Source: UBA5066 sp046331465
Lineage (GTDB): Bacteria; Acidobacteriota; Thermoanaerobaculia; UBA5066
Assembly (NCBI GenBank): GCA_046331465.1
Contig: JAXLQV010000001.1
Location: 930,001-994,000, forward strand
DNA: 64,000 nt
Reading direction: 5' to 3'
Positions 8,256 to 16,851 of this stretch are shown one piece after another. The notes beneath the pieces were generated by a model. The model searched no databases. It was not told where the DNA came from and was given only the letters and a program-made list of their open reading frames with translations. The position numbers and the translations under genes were made by a program. The first letter of the stretch is position 1. Each line of letters starts with the position of its first letter.

Positions 8256-10471
8256 AACGGCACGCCGATCGTGAACGTGACGGCGCCCCGTCCGGCCTCC
8301 GCGAGGCCGTAGCCGACGTAGACGGGTCCGAGCGGGCTGTCCGCACCGATGAAAACGGCGCCGGCGTAGCGGAGGTCCGAGAGGCTCACGTCCCCGCCGT
8401 CCTTCCAGACGTTCCCCGCCTCGAGCGACGCGCCGAGGTAGATCCCGCCGCCGATGATCGAGGAGGCGAACCGGCTCGTCTCGTAGAGGTACGTCAAGGA
8501 GCCGTAGGCCATGTAGGGTCCCATCAGCTCGTTCTGCTGGTAGCCGGAGAGGCGGCGGAATCCTCCGAGCGAGAAGGCGTCCCAGTAGGGGAGGGTGGTC
8601 CCGACCGGGCTCCCGCCTGACGCGAGCACCTGGAGAACGTGCTTTCCGGAGGCGAACGCGGCCATTCCCGTCGCGGAGAGCCGGCGGGTGCTCTGGTCCG
8701 CTCCGAGCGCCGGGGTCTGCCACTCCATGACGGTGCGGAGAGCGACGCCCGAGCGGGGGAAGGGGACGTTGTCCCGGCTGTCGACCATCAGCTTCGCCTG
8801 GACGGAGCCGCGGTCGACGCTCTCCGGTTGGTAGACCTCGTTCGTCGTGGGGTCGGTCCAGAGGTGCCCGAGCCGGGCGCCGACACGGAATTCCACGAAG
8901 CGGCCGTCCCCGACGCCGGCGTCGGCCCCCCACTCGTACTGCTTCTCCTGGACGGCGACGGTCCCGAGGCCCTCGATCGGCACGAGGGGCTTCTGCGTCC
9001 CATAGCCCGCGACCCCGGACACGAAGAACGGCGAAGACGCCTTCACCGGCTGGTAGAACTCGCCGAGGATCGACGTCCGCTCGCCGACGCCGCCGATGAC
9101 GCGCCACTCGGCCCCGGCCTTGTTCACGTACGTCCGCGTGACGGCTCCGATCAGCTCGAAGCCGCTGTCCCCCTCGAAGTTGGCGTTCATGTTGATGCCG
9201 AACCGCGCGGACGTCCGGCCCCACGCCCGGTCCTTGATCACGATCTGGAGGACGTTCGCCGCGCCGCGCGGGACGACCCGGAAGTCGACGAGGTCGAACT
9301 CGCCGATCGAGTTGACGCTCGCGAGGTCCGCCTTCAGCTGTGCCATGTCGAGCGGACCGGGCTTCGACTTCATGTGCGCCCGGATGATCTCGTCCGAGAC
9401 GGGGGACGGGTTGACGATCTCGATCGAGGAGATCTCGAACGGCTTGTAGGGCTTCCGGCGCGTCCGCTCGCGCCAGGCCCGGTACTCCGCCTCCGGCACC
9501 GAGAACCTCTTCAGCTCCTCGGCGTGCGCGCGCGCCGCCTTCTCGCCGCACGCGACGGCGTCGCGGACCCGCTTGAAGTCGATGAACGAGATGGTCCCGA
9601 GGTCGGGCTCGATGAAGACGTCCTGCGGCCCAATCGCCGCTTTCGACTCCTTCACGTTCCGCGCCGTCGCCGCGCTCGTCACCTGGTTGATGATCTTCAG
9701 GAGGCTCGTCAGCTTCTCCTTGCCGGCCGGCGGCGTCCCGATGTTGACCGCCACGAGCACCTCGGCCCCGTTCTTCCGGGCGGTCATCACGGGGAAGTTC
9801 TCGGCGACGCCGCCGTCGACGAGGAGACGGCCGTCGATCTCGACGGGGGCGAAGAGCCCGGGGAAGGCCATGCTCGCGCGCATCGCCTCCGCGACGTTTC
9901 CCTTCGAGAGGACGATCCCCTCGCCGCTCGCGACGTCGGTCGCCGTCGCCCGGAAGGGGATCGACAGGTGGTCGAAATCGTCGACGAGAGCCGCCGGGAG
10001 CGTGAGGTCGCGAAGGATGAAGTTCAGCTGCTGCCCCTCGACGAGTCCCGTCGGGAAGGCGGCCTTCCCGTCCTGGATGCCGATGACGAGCTTCGTCAGG
10101 AACGACGACTCGTCGAACTTCCTCCGGAAGGGCATCTGCTTGCGCGGGACCGCGTCCACGAACGCGCCGTCCCAGTCCATCGTGGCGAGGGCGTCCTCCA
10201 TCTCCTGGGGCGACATGCCGGTCGCGTAGAGGCCCCCGACGATCGAGCCCATGCTCGCGCCGGCGATGAGGTCGACGGGGACGTGCAGCTCCTCGAGGAC
10301 CTTGAGGACGCCGACGTGCGCCGCGCCGCGCGCGCCTCCTCCGGAGAGGACGAGCCCGAGCTTCGGCCGGGCCGGGGAGGGCTTCTGCCCGGTCTCCTGC
10401 TGGGCCGGGGCGGGGACGGCAACGAGGGCGAAGAGAAGGGCGATCGGGAGGGCGTGAGACGGGCTCTTCAT
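8252..10471 (-). CDS. Patatin-like phospholipase with POTRA and Omp85-type barrel (PlpD/type Vd-like)
   Basis: 739 residues, ATG preceded by AGGGAGA. Signal peptide to about residue 24, then a patatin domain: oxyanion GGGARG (44-49), nucleophile G-A-S-M-G with Ser73, and the partner Asp219 in LLVDGGVAENF. After it comes a POTRA-like segment (about 345-420) and a C-terminal barrel of the Omp85/surface-antigen class, with LGGFRRLSGY and a final Phe. This order is that of PlpD-type Vd autotransporters, which carry a lipase to the cell surface. The catalytic dyad is intact. The downstream small barrel overlaps the stop codon. A TAAACT -10-like box lies upstream on this strand. Confidence 0.92.
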   Translation of the reverse strand: MKSPSHALPIALLFALVAVPAPAQQETGQKPSPARPKLGLVLSGGGARGAAHVGVLKVLEELHVPVDLIAGASMGSIVGGLYATGMSPQEMEDALATMDWDGAFVDAVPRKQMPFRRKFDESSFLTKLVIGIQDGKAAFPTGLVEGQQLNFILRDLTLPAALVDDFDHLSIPFRATATDVASGEGIVLSKGNVAEAMRASMAFPGLFAPVEIDGRLLVDGGVAENFPVMTARKNGAEVLVAVNIGTPPAGKEKLTSLLKIINQVTSAATARNVKESKAAIGPQDVFIEPDLGTISFIDFKRVRDAVACGEKAARAHAEELKRFSVPEAEYRAWRERTRRKPYKPFEISSIEIVNPSPVSDEIIRAHMKSKPGPLDMAQLKADLASVNSIGEFDLVDFRVVPRGAANVLQIVIKDRAWGRTSARFGINMNANFEGDSGFELIGAVTRTYVNKAGAEWRVIGGVGERTSILGEFYQPVKASSPFFVSGVAGYGTQKPLVPIEGLGTVAVQEKQYEWGADAGVGDGRFVEFRVGARLGHLWTDPTTNEVYQPESVDRGSVQAKLMVDSRDNVPFPRSGVALRTVMEWQTPALGADQSTRRLSATGMAAFASGKHVLQVLASGGSPVGTTLPYWDAFSLGGFRRLSGYQQNELMGPYMAYGSLTYLYETSRFASSIIGGGIYLGASLEAGNVWKDGGDVSLSDLRYAGAVFIGADSPLGPVYVGYGLAEAGRGAVTFTIGVPF

Positions 10472-10619
10472 GGGATCTCCCTGGCAACTCGAGCGTCGGC
10501 TCGAAGCGGCCTAGTTTAGCGTTCGAGGGGGGATATCGGACCAGCGGGCCCATCTGCCGGAAACCGTCGAGGCGCCAGGATCGCCGCTCCCGAAGCGTCC
10601 TTTTGCTAGGCTCGCCGCG

Positions 10620-11312
10620 ATGACCGACGCGAGAGACGAGCTCTTCCGCGAGCGCCTGAGGGCGCCGCGAGCGGGCGCCGTGGCCGGGATCGTCTTCTCG
10701 GTCCTTCTCCTCACGAGCCTCGTCCTGATCCGCTCTTCCGTCCCCGACGACCCCTCCGAGGCCGGGAACTGGCTCCCGAGGGCGGCGAAGATCGTCTCCC
10801 TCGCGCTCGGCCTCCTGCCGTTCGCCGGCGTCGGCTTCCTCTGGTTCATCGGCGTCCTGAGGGACCGGATGGGCGACCTCGAGGACAAGTTCTTCGCGTC
10901 GGTCTTCCTCGGGAGCGGCCTCCTGTTCATCGCCATGCTCTTCGTCTCCGCGGCGATCTCGGGCACGCTCCTGATGACCTGGGGCGCGATGCCGGCACAG
11001 CTCGTCGAATCGGGCCTCTACCGCTTCGGCCGGACGCTCGGCTACCTGCTCGTGAACGTCTACGCCATGAAGATGGCCGGCGTCTTCATGATCTCGACCT
11101 GCACGATCTCGAGGAAGCTGGGGCTCTTCCCGCGGCCGACGGCCCTCCTCGGCTACGCGCTCGCGCTCCTCCTCCTCCTCGGGAGCGGGAAGCTCTCCTG
11201 GGCGCCGATGGCCTTCCCCCTCTGGACGCTCCTCGTCAGCGTCCAGATCCTCCTCGCAAACTTCCGCCCGGCACCCGTCCGGGCGGACCGAACCCCCGTC
11301 TCGCCTCTCTAG
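10620..11312 (+). CDS. Conserved multi-pass membrane protein of unknown function
   Basis: 230 residues with about six predicted transmembrane helices (around 20-38, 58-76, 92-118, 135-155, 168-186, 195-212) and a short basic C-terminal tail. No family is recognised. The ATG at 10620 lacks a Shine-Dalgarno sequence, and a TAGGCT hexamer ends only seven bases before it, suggesting a leaderless message. It is divergent from the patatin gene. Confidence 0.75.
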   Translation: MTDARDELFRERLRAPRAGAVAGIVFSVLLLTSLVLIRSSVPDDPSEAGNWLPRAAKIVSLALGLLPFAGVGFLWFIGVLRDRMGDLEDKFFASVFLGSGLLFIAMLFVSAAISGTLLMTWGAMPAQLVESGLYRFGRTLGYLLVNVYAMKMAGVFMISTCTISRKLGLFPRPTALLGYALALLLLLGSGKLSWAPMAFPLWTLLVSVQILLANFRPAPVRADRTPVSPL

Positions 11313-11414
11313 AAGATGGGCGCCGCCGCGATTGCCCGGTGGCCTGGACCGATGATCGAGAATCGACTCGGAAGACCCCGGCCCGCGTGCCGGGCAGCTC
11401 GGAAGGAGATCCCG

Positions 11415-11963
11415 ATGAAGAAGACCCTGCCTGTCCTGATCGTCGCCGCCGGGCTGGCGATCTCGCTCAGCCTTGCCGCCCAGGCTCCGCCGCCGGCGCA
11501 GCCCGCCGCGCAGCCCGCCGCGCAGCCCGCGACGAAGACGATGTCCCAGTCGCTCGGTCTCGTCGTGTTCCCCGCCAAGGGGCAGACGGCGGAGGTCCAG
11601 AACAAGGACGAGTCCGACTGCTACAACTGGGCGAAGCAGCAGACCGGCTACGACCCGGTTGCGCCCGCCCCGGCCCCGACGGCCGCACCCGTCGAGGCGA
11701 AGAAGGGGGGCGCCGTGAAGGGCGCCGCGAGGGGAGCGGCCGGCGGCGCCGCCATCGGCGCCATCGCGGGCGACACGGGCGAGGGCGCCGCGATCGGCGC
11801 GACCGTAGGAGCCGTCAAGGGACGGAGGGCCCAGAAGCAGCAGAACGCCGCGGCCCAGCAGCAGTCCCAGCAGCAGGCGCAGGCCGCCGGACAGGCGCAG
11901 AGAGACCAGTACAAGAAGGCCTTCTCCGCCTGCATGGAAGGCAAGGGCTACACGGTCAAGTGA
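11415..11963 (+). CDS. Glycine-zipper exported protein, copy 1
   Basis: 182 residues; ATG at 11415 after GGAAGGAGAT. Signal peptide to about residue 22, a Pro/Ala/Gln linker, then SLGLVVFPAKGQTAEVQNKDESDCYNWA and a glycine zipper (KGAARGAAGGAAIGAIAGDTGEGAAIGATVGA, split here by family register), ending in a Gln/Ala helix and FSACMEGKGYTVK. Such YMGG/GlyZipper proteins sit in the outer membrane or periplasm; their role is mostly unknown. The paralogue at 52405-52941 keeps the DE(S/A)(D/A)CYNWA block, the zipper and the C-terminal Cys-containing GRGYTVK-like end, so two conserved cysteines may form a disulfide. Confidence 0.8.
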   Translation: MKKTLPVLIVAAGLAISLSLAAQAPPPAQPAAQPAAQPATKTMSQSLGLVVFPAKGQTAEVQNKDESDCYNWAKQQTGYDPVAPAPAPTAAPVEAKKGGAVKGAARGAAGGAAIGAIAGDTGEGAAIGATVGAVKGRRAQKQQNAAAQQQSQQQAQAAGQAQRDQYKKAFSACMEGKGYTVK

Positions 11964-11995
11964 GGACGAGCCCGGCGCCGGAGAGGATCCCGATC

Positions 11996-12724
11996 ATGCG
12001 AATGCGGACGACGATCATCCCGGCGCTGGCCCTCGCGCTCGCCGCCCCCAAGGCCTCGGCGCAGTCGACCGACTTCCGGCACACCGTCGAGGCCTACTTC
12101 ATGGGCGCGAACATGACGGGGAAGGCGGGTGCCGGCCCCGTCACGGGCGACGTGAACCTCACCTCGTCGAAGATCTTCGAGAACCTGCAGTTCGGCGCGA
12201 TGGCCGACTACCGCGGCGAGGCCCCGACGTGGGCCGTCACGGCCGACGTCATCTACATGGGCCTCGGCGCGACCGGGACCGGCGACGGCGGGCGGGCGAC
12301 CGCCGAGGTCGACGTGGACGAGTGGCTCGTGGAGGCGACGGGCTCGTACCGCGTCTCTCCCGTCTTCGAGGCCGTCGGCGGGCTTCGTTACACGTCTCTG
12401 AAGACCGCGATCGAGCTCCGCAGGCCGCTGGCGACGACCACGACGGACGCGAGCGCCGACTGGGTCGACCCGCTCGTCGGCGTGCGGCTCGCCCTCCCGC
12501 TCTCGGAGGCGTTCGCGTTCACGTTCCGCGGGATGTTCGGCGGCTTCGGCGTCGGCTGCGACTTCACCTGGGACGTCGACGCGCGCGTGAAGTGGAACGC
12601 CTCGAAGTCGGTCGCCTTCTCCGTCGGGTACCGCTACCTCGACCAGGACTACGGGAAGGACGGCGGCTTCAAGTGGGACGTCGTCAGCCAGGGCCCGCTG
12701 GCGGGGGCCTCGCTGACGTTCTAG
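11996..12724 (+). CDS. Outer-membrane beta-barrel protein of unknown family
   Basis: 242 residues, ATG at 11996 with GAGAGGA upstream. Signal peptide cleaved after KASAQ, then roughly eight amphipathic strands ending in LAGASLTF with terminal Phe. The spacing (TVEAYFMGANMTGKAG, YRVSPVFEAVGGLRYTSL, VAFSVGYRYLDQDY) is that of small eight-stranded OmpA/OmpW-like barrels. It lies 32 bases after the glycine-zipper gene and overlaps the convergent AraC gene by four bases. Confidence 0.75.
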   Translation: MRMRTTIIPALALALAAPKASAQSTDFRHTVEAYFMGANMTGKAGAGPVTGDVNLTSSKIFENLQFGAMADYRGEAPTWAVTADVIYMGLGATGTGDGGRATAEVDVDEWLVEATGSYRVSPVFEAVGGLRYTSLKTAIELRRPLATTTTDASADWVDPLVGVRLALPLSEAFAFTFRGMFGGFGVGCDFTWDVDARVKWNASKSVAFSVGYRYLDQDYGKDGGFKWDVVSQGPLAGASLTF

Positions 12725-13719
12725 CGTCCGCCCTGGTCGGGCCTTCGGCGGAGCGTCTCCGAGGGGAGCTCGCCGAAGCACTCCTTGTAGGCGCGCGAGA
12801 ACTCGCCGAGGTGCCAGAAACCCCAGTCGAGCGCCACGGCCGAGACCGTCGTCGACCCGCGCCCCGCCGCCAGGAGCGCCTGGCGCACGCGGTGCAGCCT
12901 GAGCCGGATCAGGTAGGCCACCGGCGTCACGCCGATGATCTCCTTGAACGCGTACTGAAGGGCCCGCTCGCTCACGGAGGCGGCCCGGCAGAGGTCGCCC
13001 ACGTGGACGTGCTCGTGCGTGTGGGCCAGGGCGTACTCCTCGGCCTTCTTCACGATGAGGGCGTGCGACTGGAGCCCCCGGGCGGCGCGGCCAGGTTGCA
13101 ACGCGCGGGTCGGACCGAGGGCCGAGAAGAGCGTCTCGACCATCTCGACCCTGGCCGCGATGCGCGCCTTCTTCCGCCCGTCGAACAGCGCCGGCTGGCG
13201 TGCCGCGAGGTCCGCGAGCCGCTTGCCCCAGTCGAAGAGCCGCCGGGCCGTCGCCACGCTCGTCTGCAGGACCTCCACGCCACGCGGCAGACGAAGCTCG
13301 CCCTCTCCCTGCCGCGCTCGCAGATGCTCCCGGAGGTCTGCCGCCGGGAGGAGGAGCGCGAGGCTCTCGTACCCGGACTCGGGGACGAACACGACCTCCG
13401 TTCCCGCTTCGACCGCCAGCGTCAGGTCGGGCCGGATGGGAATTCCGTTCGCCGTCCCCTTCGTCTCGGGGCCGAAGGTGACGAAGGCCACCAAACCGAG
13501 CTGGGTCTTCGTCCGTGCCCGGACGCGGTGATTGGTCGAGTGGTGGATTACGAACCCGCCGTCGAGACGGACGACCACCCGCCTCGCCCGGAAGGGGGCG
13601 GACGCCAGCTGCACGACGTCGAGGTCGAAGATCTCGACTCCCTCGCCGGCGCGCGTGGGGTCGTCGATCTCGACGACCGTGACGGCAGGCCCGCCGGAAC
13701 TGACGCTCCGCTTCAGCAC
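12721..13719 (-). CDS. AraC-family transcriptional regulator
   Basis: 332 residues with a GTG start (13719). The N-terminal two thirds is a sensor region without a recognisable ligand domain. The C-terminal 100 residues contain two helix-turn-helix units, VGDLCRAASVSERALQYAF and the family signature around WGFWHLGEFSRAYKECFGELPSETL. The WHLGEF/YK-x-CFGE pattern resembles the OruR/CdhR-like subgroup. It faces away from the sulfatase gene at 13949 across a 229-base intergenic region, the obvious place for its operator. Confidence 0.9.
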   Translation of the reverse strand: MLKRSVSSGGPAVTVVEIDDPTRAGEGVEIFDLDVVQLASAPFRARRVVVRLDGGFVIHHSTNHRVRARTKTQLGLVAFVTFGPETKGTANGIPIRPDLTLAVEAGTEVVFVPESGYESLALLLPAADLREHLRARQGEGELRLPRGVEVLQTSVATARRLFDWGKRLADLAARQPALFDGRKKARIAARVEMVETLFSALGPTRALQPGRAARGLQSHALIVKKAEEYALAHTHEHVHVGDLCRAASVSERALQYAFKEIIGVTPVAYLIRLRLHRVRQALLAAGRGSTTVSAVALDWGFWHLGEFSRAYKECFGELPSETLRRRPDQGGR

Positions 13720-13948
13720 GCTCCGGCGCTCCGCCTGCGGGATTCCGATAGACGGCCTCGCCCGGCCCCCCGAGACTTCAAGGGGAAGAGATCCGCCTGC
13801 GGGGGGATGTCATGGTCCACGTCGAGGGGGACAATAGCCGAAGCTCGTCACCCGGGGACCGCCCGCATCCCCCGAGATCGAGACCGACCCCATCCGTTCG
13901 ATGGTCCCGTGGCAGGCTCGAAAGCCGGGTCACGGGAAGGGAGTGGAG

Positions 13949-15787
13949 ATGAAGAACCTGCAGCGAACCTCGGGACGCAACCGAGTCGGGAGGCCCGGCA
14001 ACGCGGGCCGGCTCCTCGGGGAAATGGCCGTCCTCGGCGTCGTCGGCCTGCTCGCCGCTCCTGCCGCGGCGCAGGCGAACCGCCGACCGAACATCGTCGT
14101 CATCCTCGGCGACGACATGGGCTTCTCCGACATGGGCTCGTTCGGCAGCGAGATCCGGACGCCGAACCTCGACTCCCTGGCGAAGAGCGGGGTGCGCTTC
14201 ACCAACTTCTACACGCACGCGACCTGCTCCCCGACCCGGTCGATTCTCCTCTCGGGCGTGGACACGCACCTCAACGGCCTCGGCAACATGAGCGAGTGGA
14301 CGGCGCCGAACCAGAGGGGCCTGGACGGCTACGAGGGCAACCTCAACGACCGCGTCGTCACGCTGCCGCAGCTCCTGAAGGACGCCGGCTACCACACCTA
14401 CATGGTCGGCAAGTGGCACCTGGGAAAGGAGCCGACCCAGATCCCGGCCGCGCGCGGCTTCGAGCGCGACTTCACTCTGCTCGACGGGATGGGCAGCTAC
14501 TGGGACGACTGGAACTTCTCGGCCCTCACCCCCAAGTCGCTCTACACCGAGGACGGGCGCTACCTGAAGCACCTGCCGAAAGACTTCTACGCGACGAAGA
14601 CCTACACCGACAAGATGATCAAGTTCATCGACGAGAATCACGGCGACGGCAAGCCGTTCTTCGCGTACGTCTCACACCAGGCGCCGCACGAGCCGTATCA
14701 CCTGCCGAAGGAGTGGCGCAGCCGCCACGTCGGCGAGTACAACAAGGGCTGGGACGCCCTGCGTCAGGAGAGGCTGAAGCGCCAGGTCGAGATGGGCATC
14801 GTGCCGGCGGGTACCCAGCTCGCCGAGCGGATGTGGTTCGTGCCCGATTCCACCCTTCTGGCCCCGGCCGCTCTCGTGGTCATGGGGAAGAAGATGGAGA
14901 TCTACGCCGGGCTGGTCGAGAATCTGGACTACCACGTCGGACGGCTCATCGACCACCTCAAGAAGATCGGCGAGTACGACAACACGATCTTCATCGTCTT
15001 CGGCGACAACGGCGCCGAGGGCAACGACCTCTACGAGCTGATCACCGGCTCGCCCGGGTCACGCGACTTCCTCTTCGCCGCCATGCACTGGTCGCAGAAC
15101 CACTTCAACGCATGGGGCGACCCGGGGTCCTGGCTCGCCTACGGGCCGATGTGGGCGCAGGTCTCGATGACGCCGTTCTCGCAGTACAAGGCGCTGATGG
15201 CGGAGGGCGGCATCCGCAACGCCCTCATCGTCAGCGGCCCGGTGGTCAACCGTCCCAAGGGCAGCATCAACCAGAAGGGGCTCATGCACGTCGCCGACAT
15301 CATGCCGACGCTCCTCGAGGTGGCCGGCACGAGCTACCCGAAGACGTACAAGGGGAAGGACGTGCCCCCGGCGCTCGGCAAGTCCTGGGTCCCGGTGCTG
15401 GAGGGCCGGGCCGAATCGCCGCGCACGGACCAGGACTTCCTCGCCTGGGAGGTCTTCGGAAACCGCGCCGTCCGGCAGGGGAGCTGGAAGCTGCGCTGGC
15501 AGATCCGGCCGTTCGGCACGGGGGACTGGGAGCTCTTCGACCTTGCGGCGGATCCCGGCGAGCTGAAGGACCTCGCGGCGGAGCACCCCGACAAGGTGAA
15601 GGAGATGGTGGCGCTCTGGGACGACTTCGCCCGGAGGAACAACGTGGTCCTGCCGAACCGGACGATTTTCGAGAGCCTCGAGAAGGCCCTCCCCCAGCGC
15701 GTGCCGGTCCAGCCCGGCTATCCGCCGGCCAACCTGAAGCGCCAGTACGTGCCGCCCGCGGACATGCTCGCGGACCCGAAGCAGTGA
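13949..15787 (+). CDS. Sulfatase (formylglycine-dependent arylsulfatase family), copy A1
   Basis: 612 residues; ATG at 13949 after GGGAGTGGAG, signal peptide ending APAAAQA. The sulfatase signature C-S-P-T-R (Cys93, to be converted to formylglycine) and the metal-binding Asp pair in VVILGDDMGF (Asp55/56) are present. So are the later VGKWHLG and FGDNGAEG motifs (Lys/His and Asp-Asn ligands). It should cleave sulfate esters in the periplasm. It sits 40 bases before an accessory barrel gene. Copy A2 at 53006-54790 differs at only about fifteen positions over the mature protein, although the signal peptides are unrelated. No formylglycine-generating enzyme is encoded in the window. Confidence 0.93.
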   Translation: MKNLQRTSGRNRVGRPGNAGRLLGEMAVLGVVGLLAAPAAAQANRRPNIVVILGDDMGFSDMGSFGSEIRTPNLDSLAKSGVRFTNFYTHATCSPTRSILLSGVDTHLNGLGNMSEWTAPNQRGLDGYEGNLNDRVVTLPQLLKDAGYHTYMVGKWHLGKEPTQIPAARGFERDFTLLDGMGSYWDDWNFSALTPKSLYTEDGRYLKHLPKDFYATKTYTDKMIKFIDENHGDGKPFFAYVSHQAPHEPYHLPKEWRSRHVGEYNKGWDALRQERLKRQVEMGIVPAGTQLAERMWFVPDSTLLAPAALVVMGKKMEIYAGLVENLDYHVGRLIDHLKKIGEYDNTIFIVFGDNGAEGNDLYELITGSPGSRDFLFAAMHWSQNHFNAWGDPGSWLAYGPMWAQVSMTPFSQYKALMAEGGIRNALIVSGPVVNRPKGSINQKGLMHVADIMPTLLEVAGTSYPKTYKGKDVPPALGKSWVPVLEGRAESPRTDQDFLAWEVFGNRAVRQGSWKLRWQIRPFGTGDWELFDLAADPGELKDLAAEHPDKVKEMVALWDDFARRNNVVLPNRTIFESLEKALPQRVPVQPGYPPANLKRQYVPPADMLADPKQ

Positions 15788-16826
15788 GCGCCGAGCCGTG
15801 CCGCGCCATCGCGAAGGAGCTGATCTCATGAGCCACGAGAATTCGTCGAGAAAGAGGTCCGGGGTCTTCCGGCTCGCGCTGGCGTCGGCGCTCGCGCTGG
15901 GCGCCCTCGCCGCGCTCCCGGCCTCCGCCCAGATGCCCGCGCGCTTCTACTGGAAGTCCCTCTCGGGGGGGAACGCCGTCCCGCTGATCTTCAACTCGAT
16001 CAGCGGGAACACGAACCCGTTCGACCCGGCCCACATCGTGATTCCGGGAGCGACGGTCGACGGCACGATCGCCCTCGCGGGCTACGCGCACACCTTCACG
16101 CTGTTCGACCGGGCGGGGATGGTCGCCGTCCTCCTGGAGATGGGACGACTCTCGGGCGAGGTCGCGAACGCAGACCGGACGACCAGCTCGTCGGCCCGCG
16201 GGTTCGGCGACCCGACCGTCGAGTTCAACGTGAACCTGATCGGGCCGAAGGCGCAGAAGAACCTCGCGGACGTCACGCCATACCAGCCGGGCTTCTCTCT
16301 CGACCTCATCGCCGACCTCGTCGTGCCGATCGGCGAGTACGACGACAGCCGGGCGCTGAACCTCGGCCAGAACCGGTGGAGCGGGCGGCTCGGCTTTCCC
16401 GTCGTCTGGCAGTTCGGCTCGTGGGTGCCCGGCCGGCGCACGACCCTGGAGCTCCTCCCGGCCGTCTGGTTCTTCGGGTCGAACGACGACTTCGTCGGGG
16501 CGAAGCTCGAGACCGACCCGATCTTCCAGGTCGACGCCCACCTGACACGCGACCTCACGAGTCGTTGCTGGGCCTCGCTCGACGGCGTCTGGTACACGGG
16601 GGGAGTGGCGACGATCGACGGCGTCGAGGGCGAGAAGCTGAACAACCTTGGGGTAGGGCTTACGCTCGGCTACCACGTCAACGACAGCCTCGGGGTGACG
16701 TTCGGCTACAAGTCCACCATCAACGACAACGCCCCCGGGGACCTCCAGATGGACCAGTTCATGGTCTCGGTGGTCTACGGCTGGCACCCCATCGTCGAGG
16801 GCGTCCGGCGCCTGACCGGAGAGTAG
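14090..16826 (+). repeat. Long direct repeat, copy 1 (sulfatase + barrel)
   Basis: From the mature sulfatase start to the stop of the following barrel gene the DNA matches 53093-55832 at a constant offset of 39003 bases over the sulfatase, including an identical 40-base intergenic spacer. A few small differences accumulate toward the barrel's 3' end. Flanks are dissimilar. By eye, mismatches are only a few per hundred bases. Confidence 0.9.
15828..16826 (+). CDS. SphA/MetA-type outer-membrane barrel (phenol MetA degradation-like), copy A1
   Basis: 332 residues; ATG at 15828 with AAGGAG eight bases upstream. The signal peptide ends PASAQM. The mature protein is an alternating-strand barrel with GFGDPTVEFNVNLIG, LDLIADLVVPIGEYDD and LGLTLGYHVNDSLGVTFGYK blocks, typical of the family annotated 'MetA-pathway of phenol degradation' (Pfam 13557). 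These are presumed outer-membrane channels for hydrophobic compounds. It is co-transcribed with the sulfatase, so it plausibly admits the sulfated substrate or releases the product. Nearly identical to 54831-55832. Confidence 0.8.
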   Translation: MSHENSSRKRSGVFRLALASALALGALAALPASAQMPARFYWKSLSGGNAVPLIFNSISGNTNPFDPAHIVIPGATVDGTIALAGYAHTFTLFDRAGMVAVLLEMGRLSGEVANADRTTSSSARGFGDPTVEFNVNLIGPKAQKNLADVTPYQPGFSLDLIADLVVPIGEYDDSRALNLGQNRWSGRLGFPVVWQFGSWVPGRRTTLELLPAVWFFGSNDDFVGAKLETDPIFQVDAHLTRDLTSRCWASLDGVWYTGGVATIDGVEGEKLNNLGVGLTLGYHVNDSLGVTFGYKSTINDNAPGDLQMDQFMVSVVYGWHPIVEGVRRLTGE

Positions 16827-16851
16827 AAGGGGCCGCACGACGGGGTCCTCG

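Noticed and set aside
13908..13923. TGGCAGGCTCGAAAGC as a sigma-54 promoter for sulfatase A1
   Set aside because: The GG and GC are one base too far apart and the -12 box is poor; sigma-54 spacing is strict.
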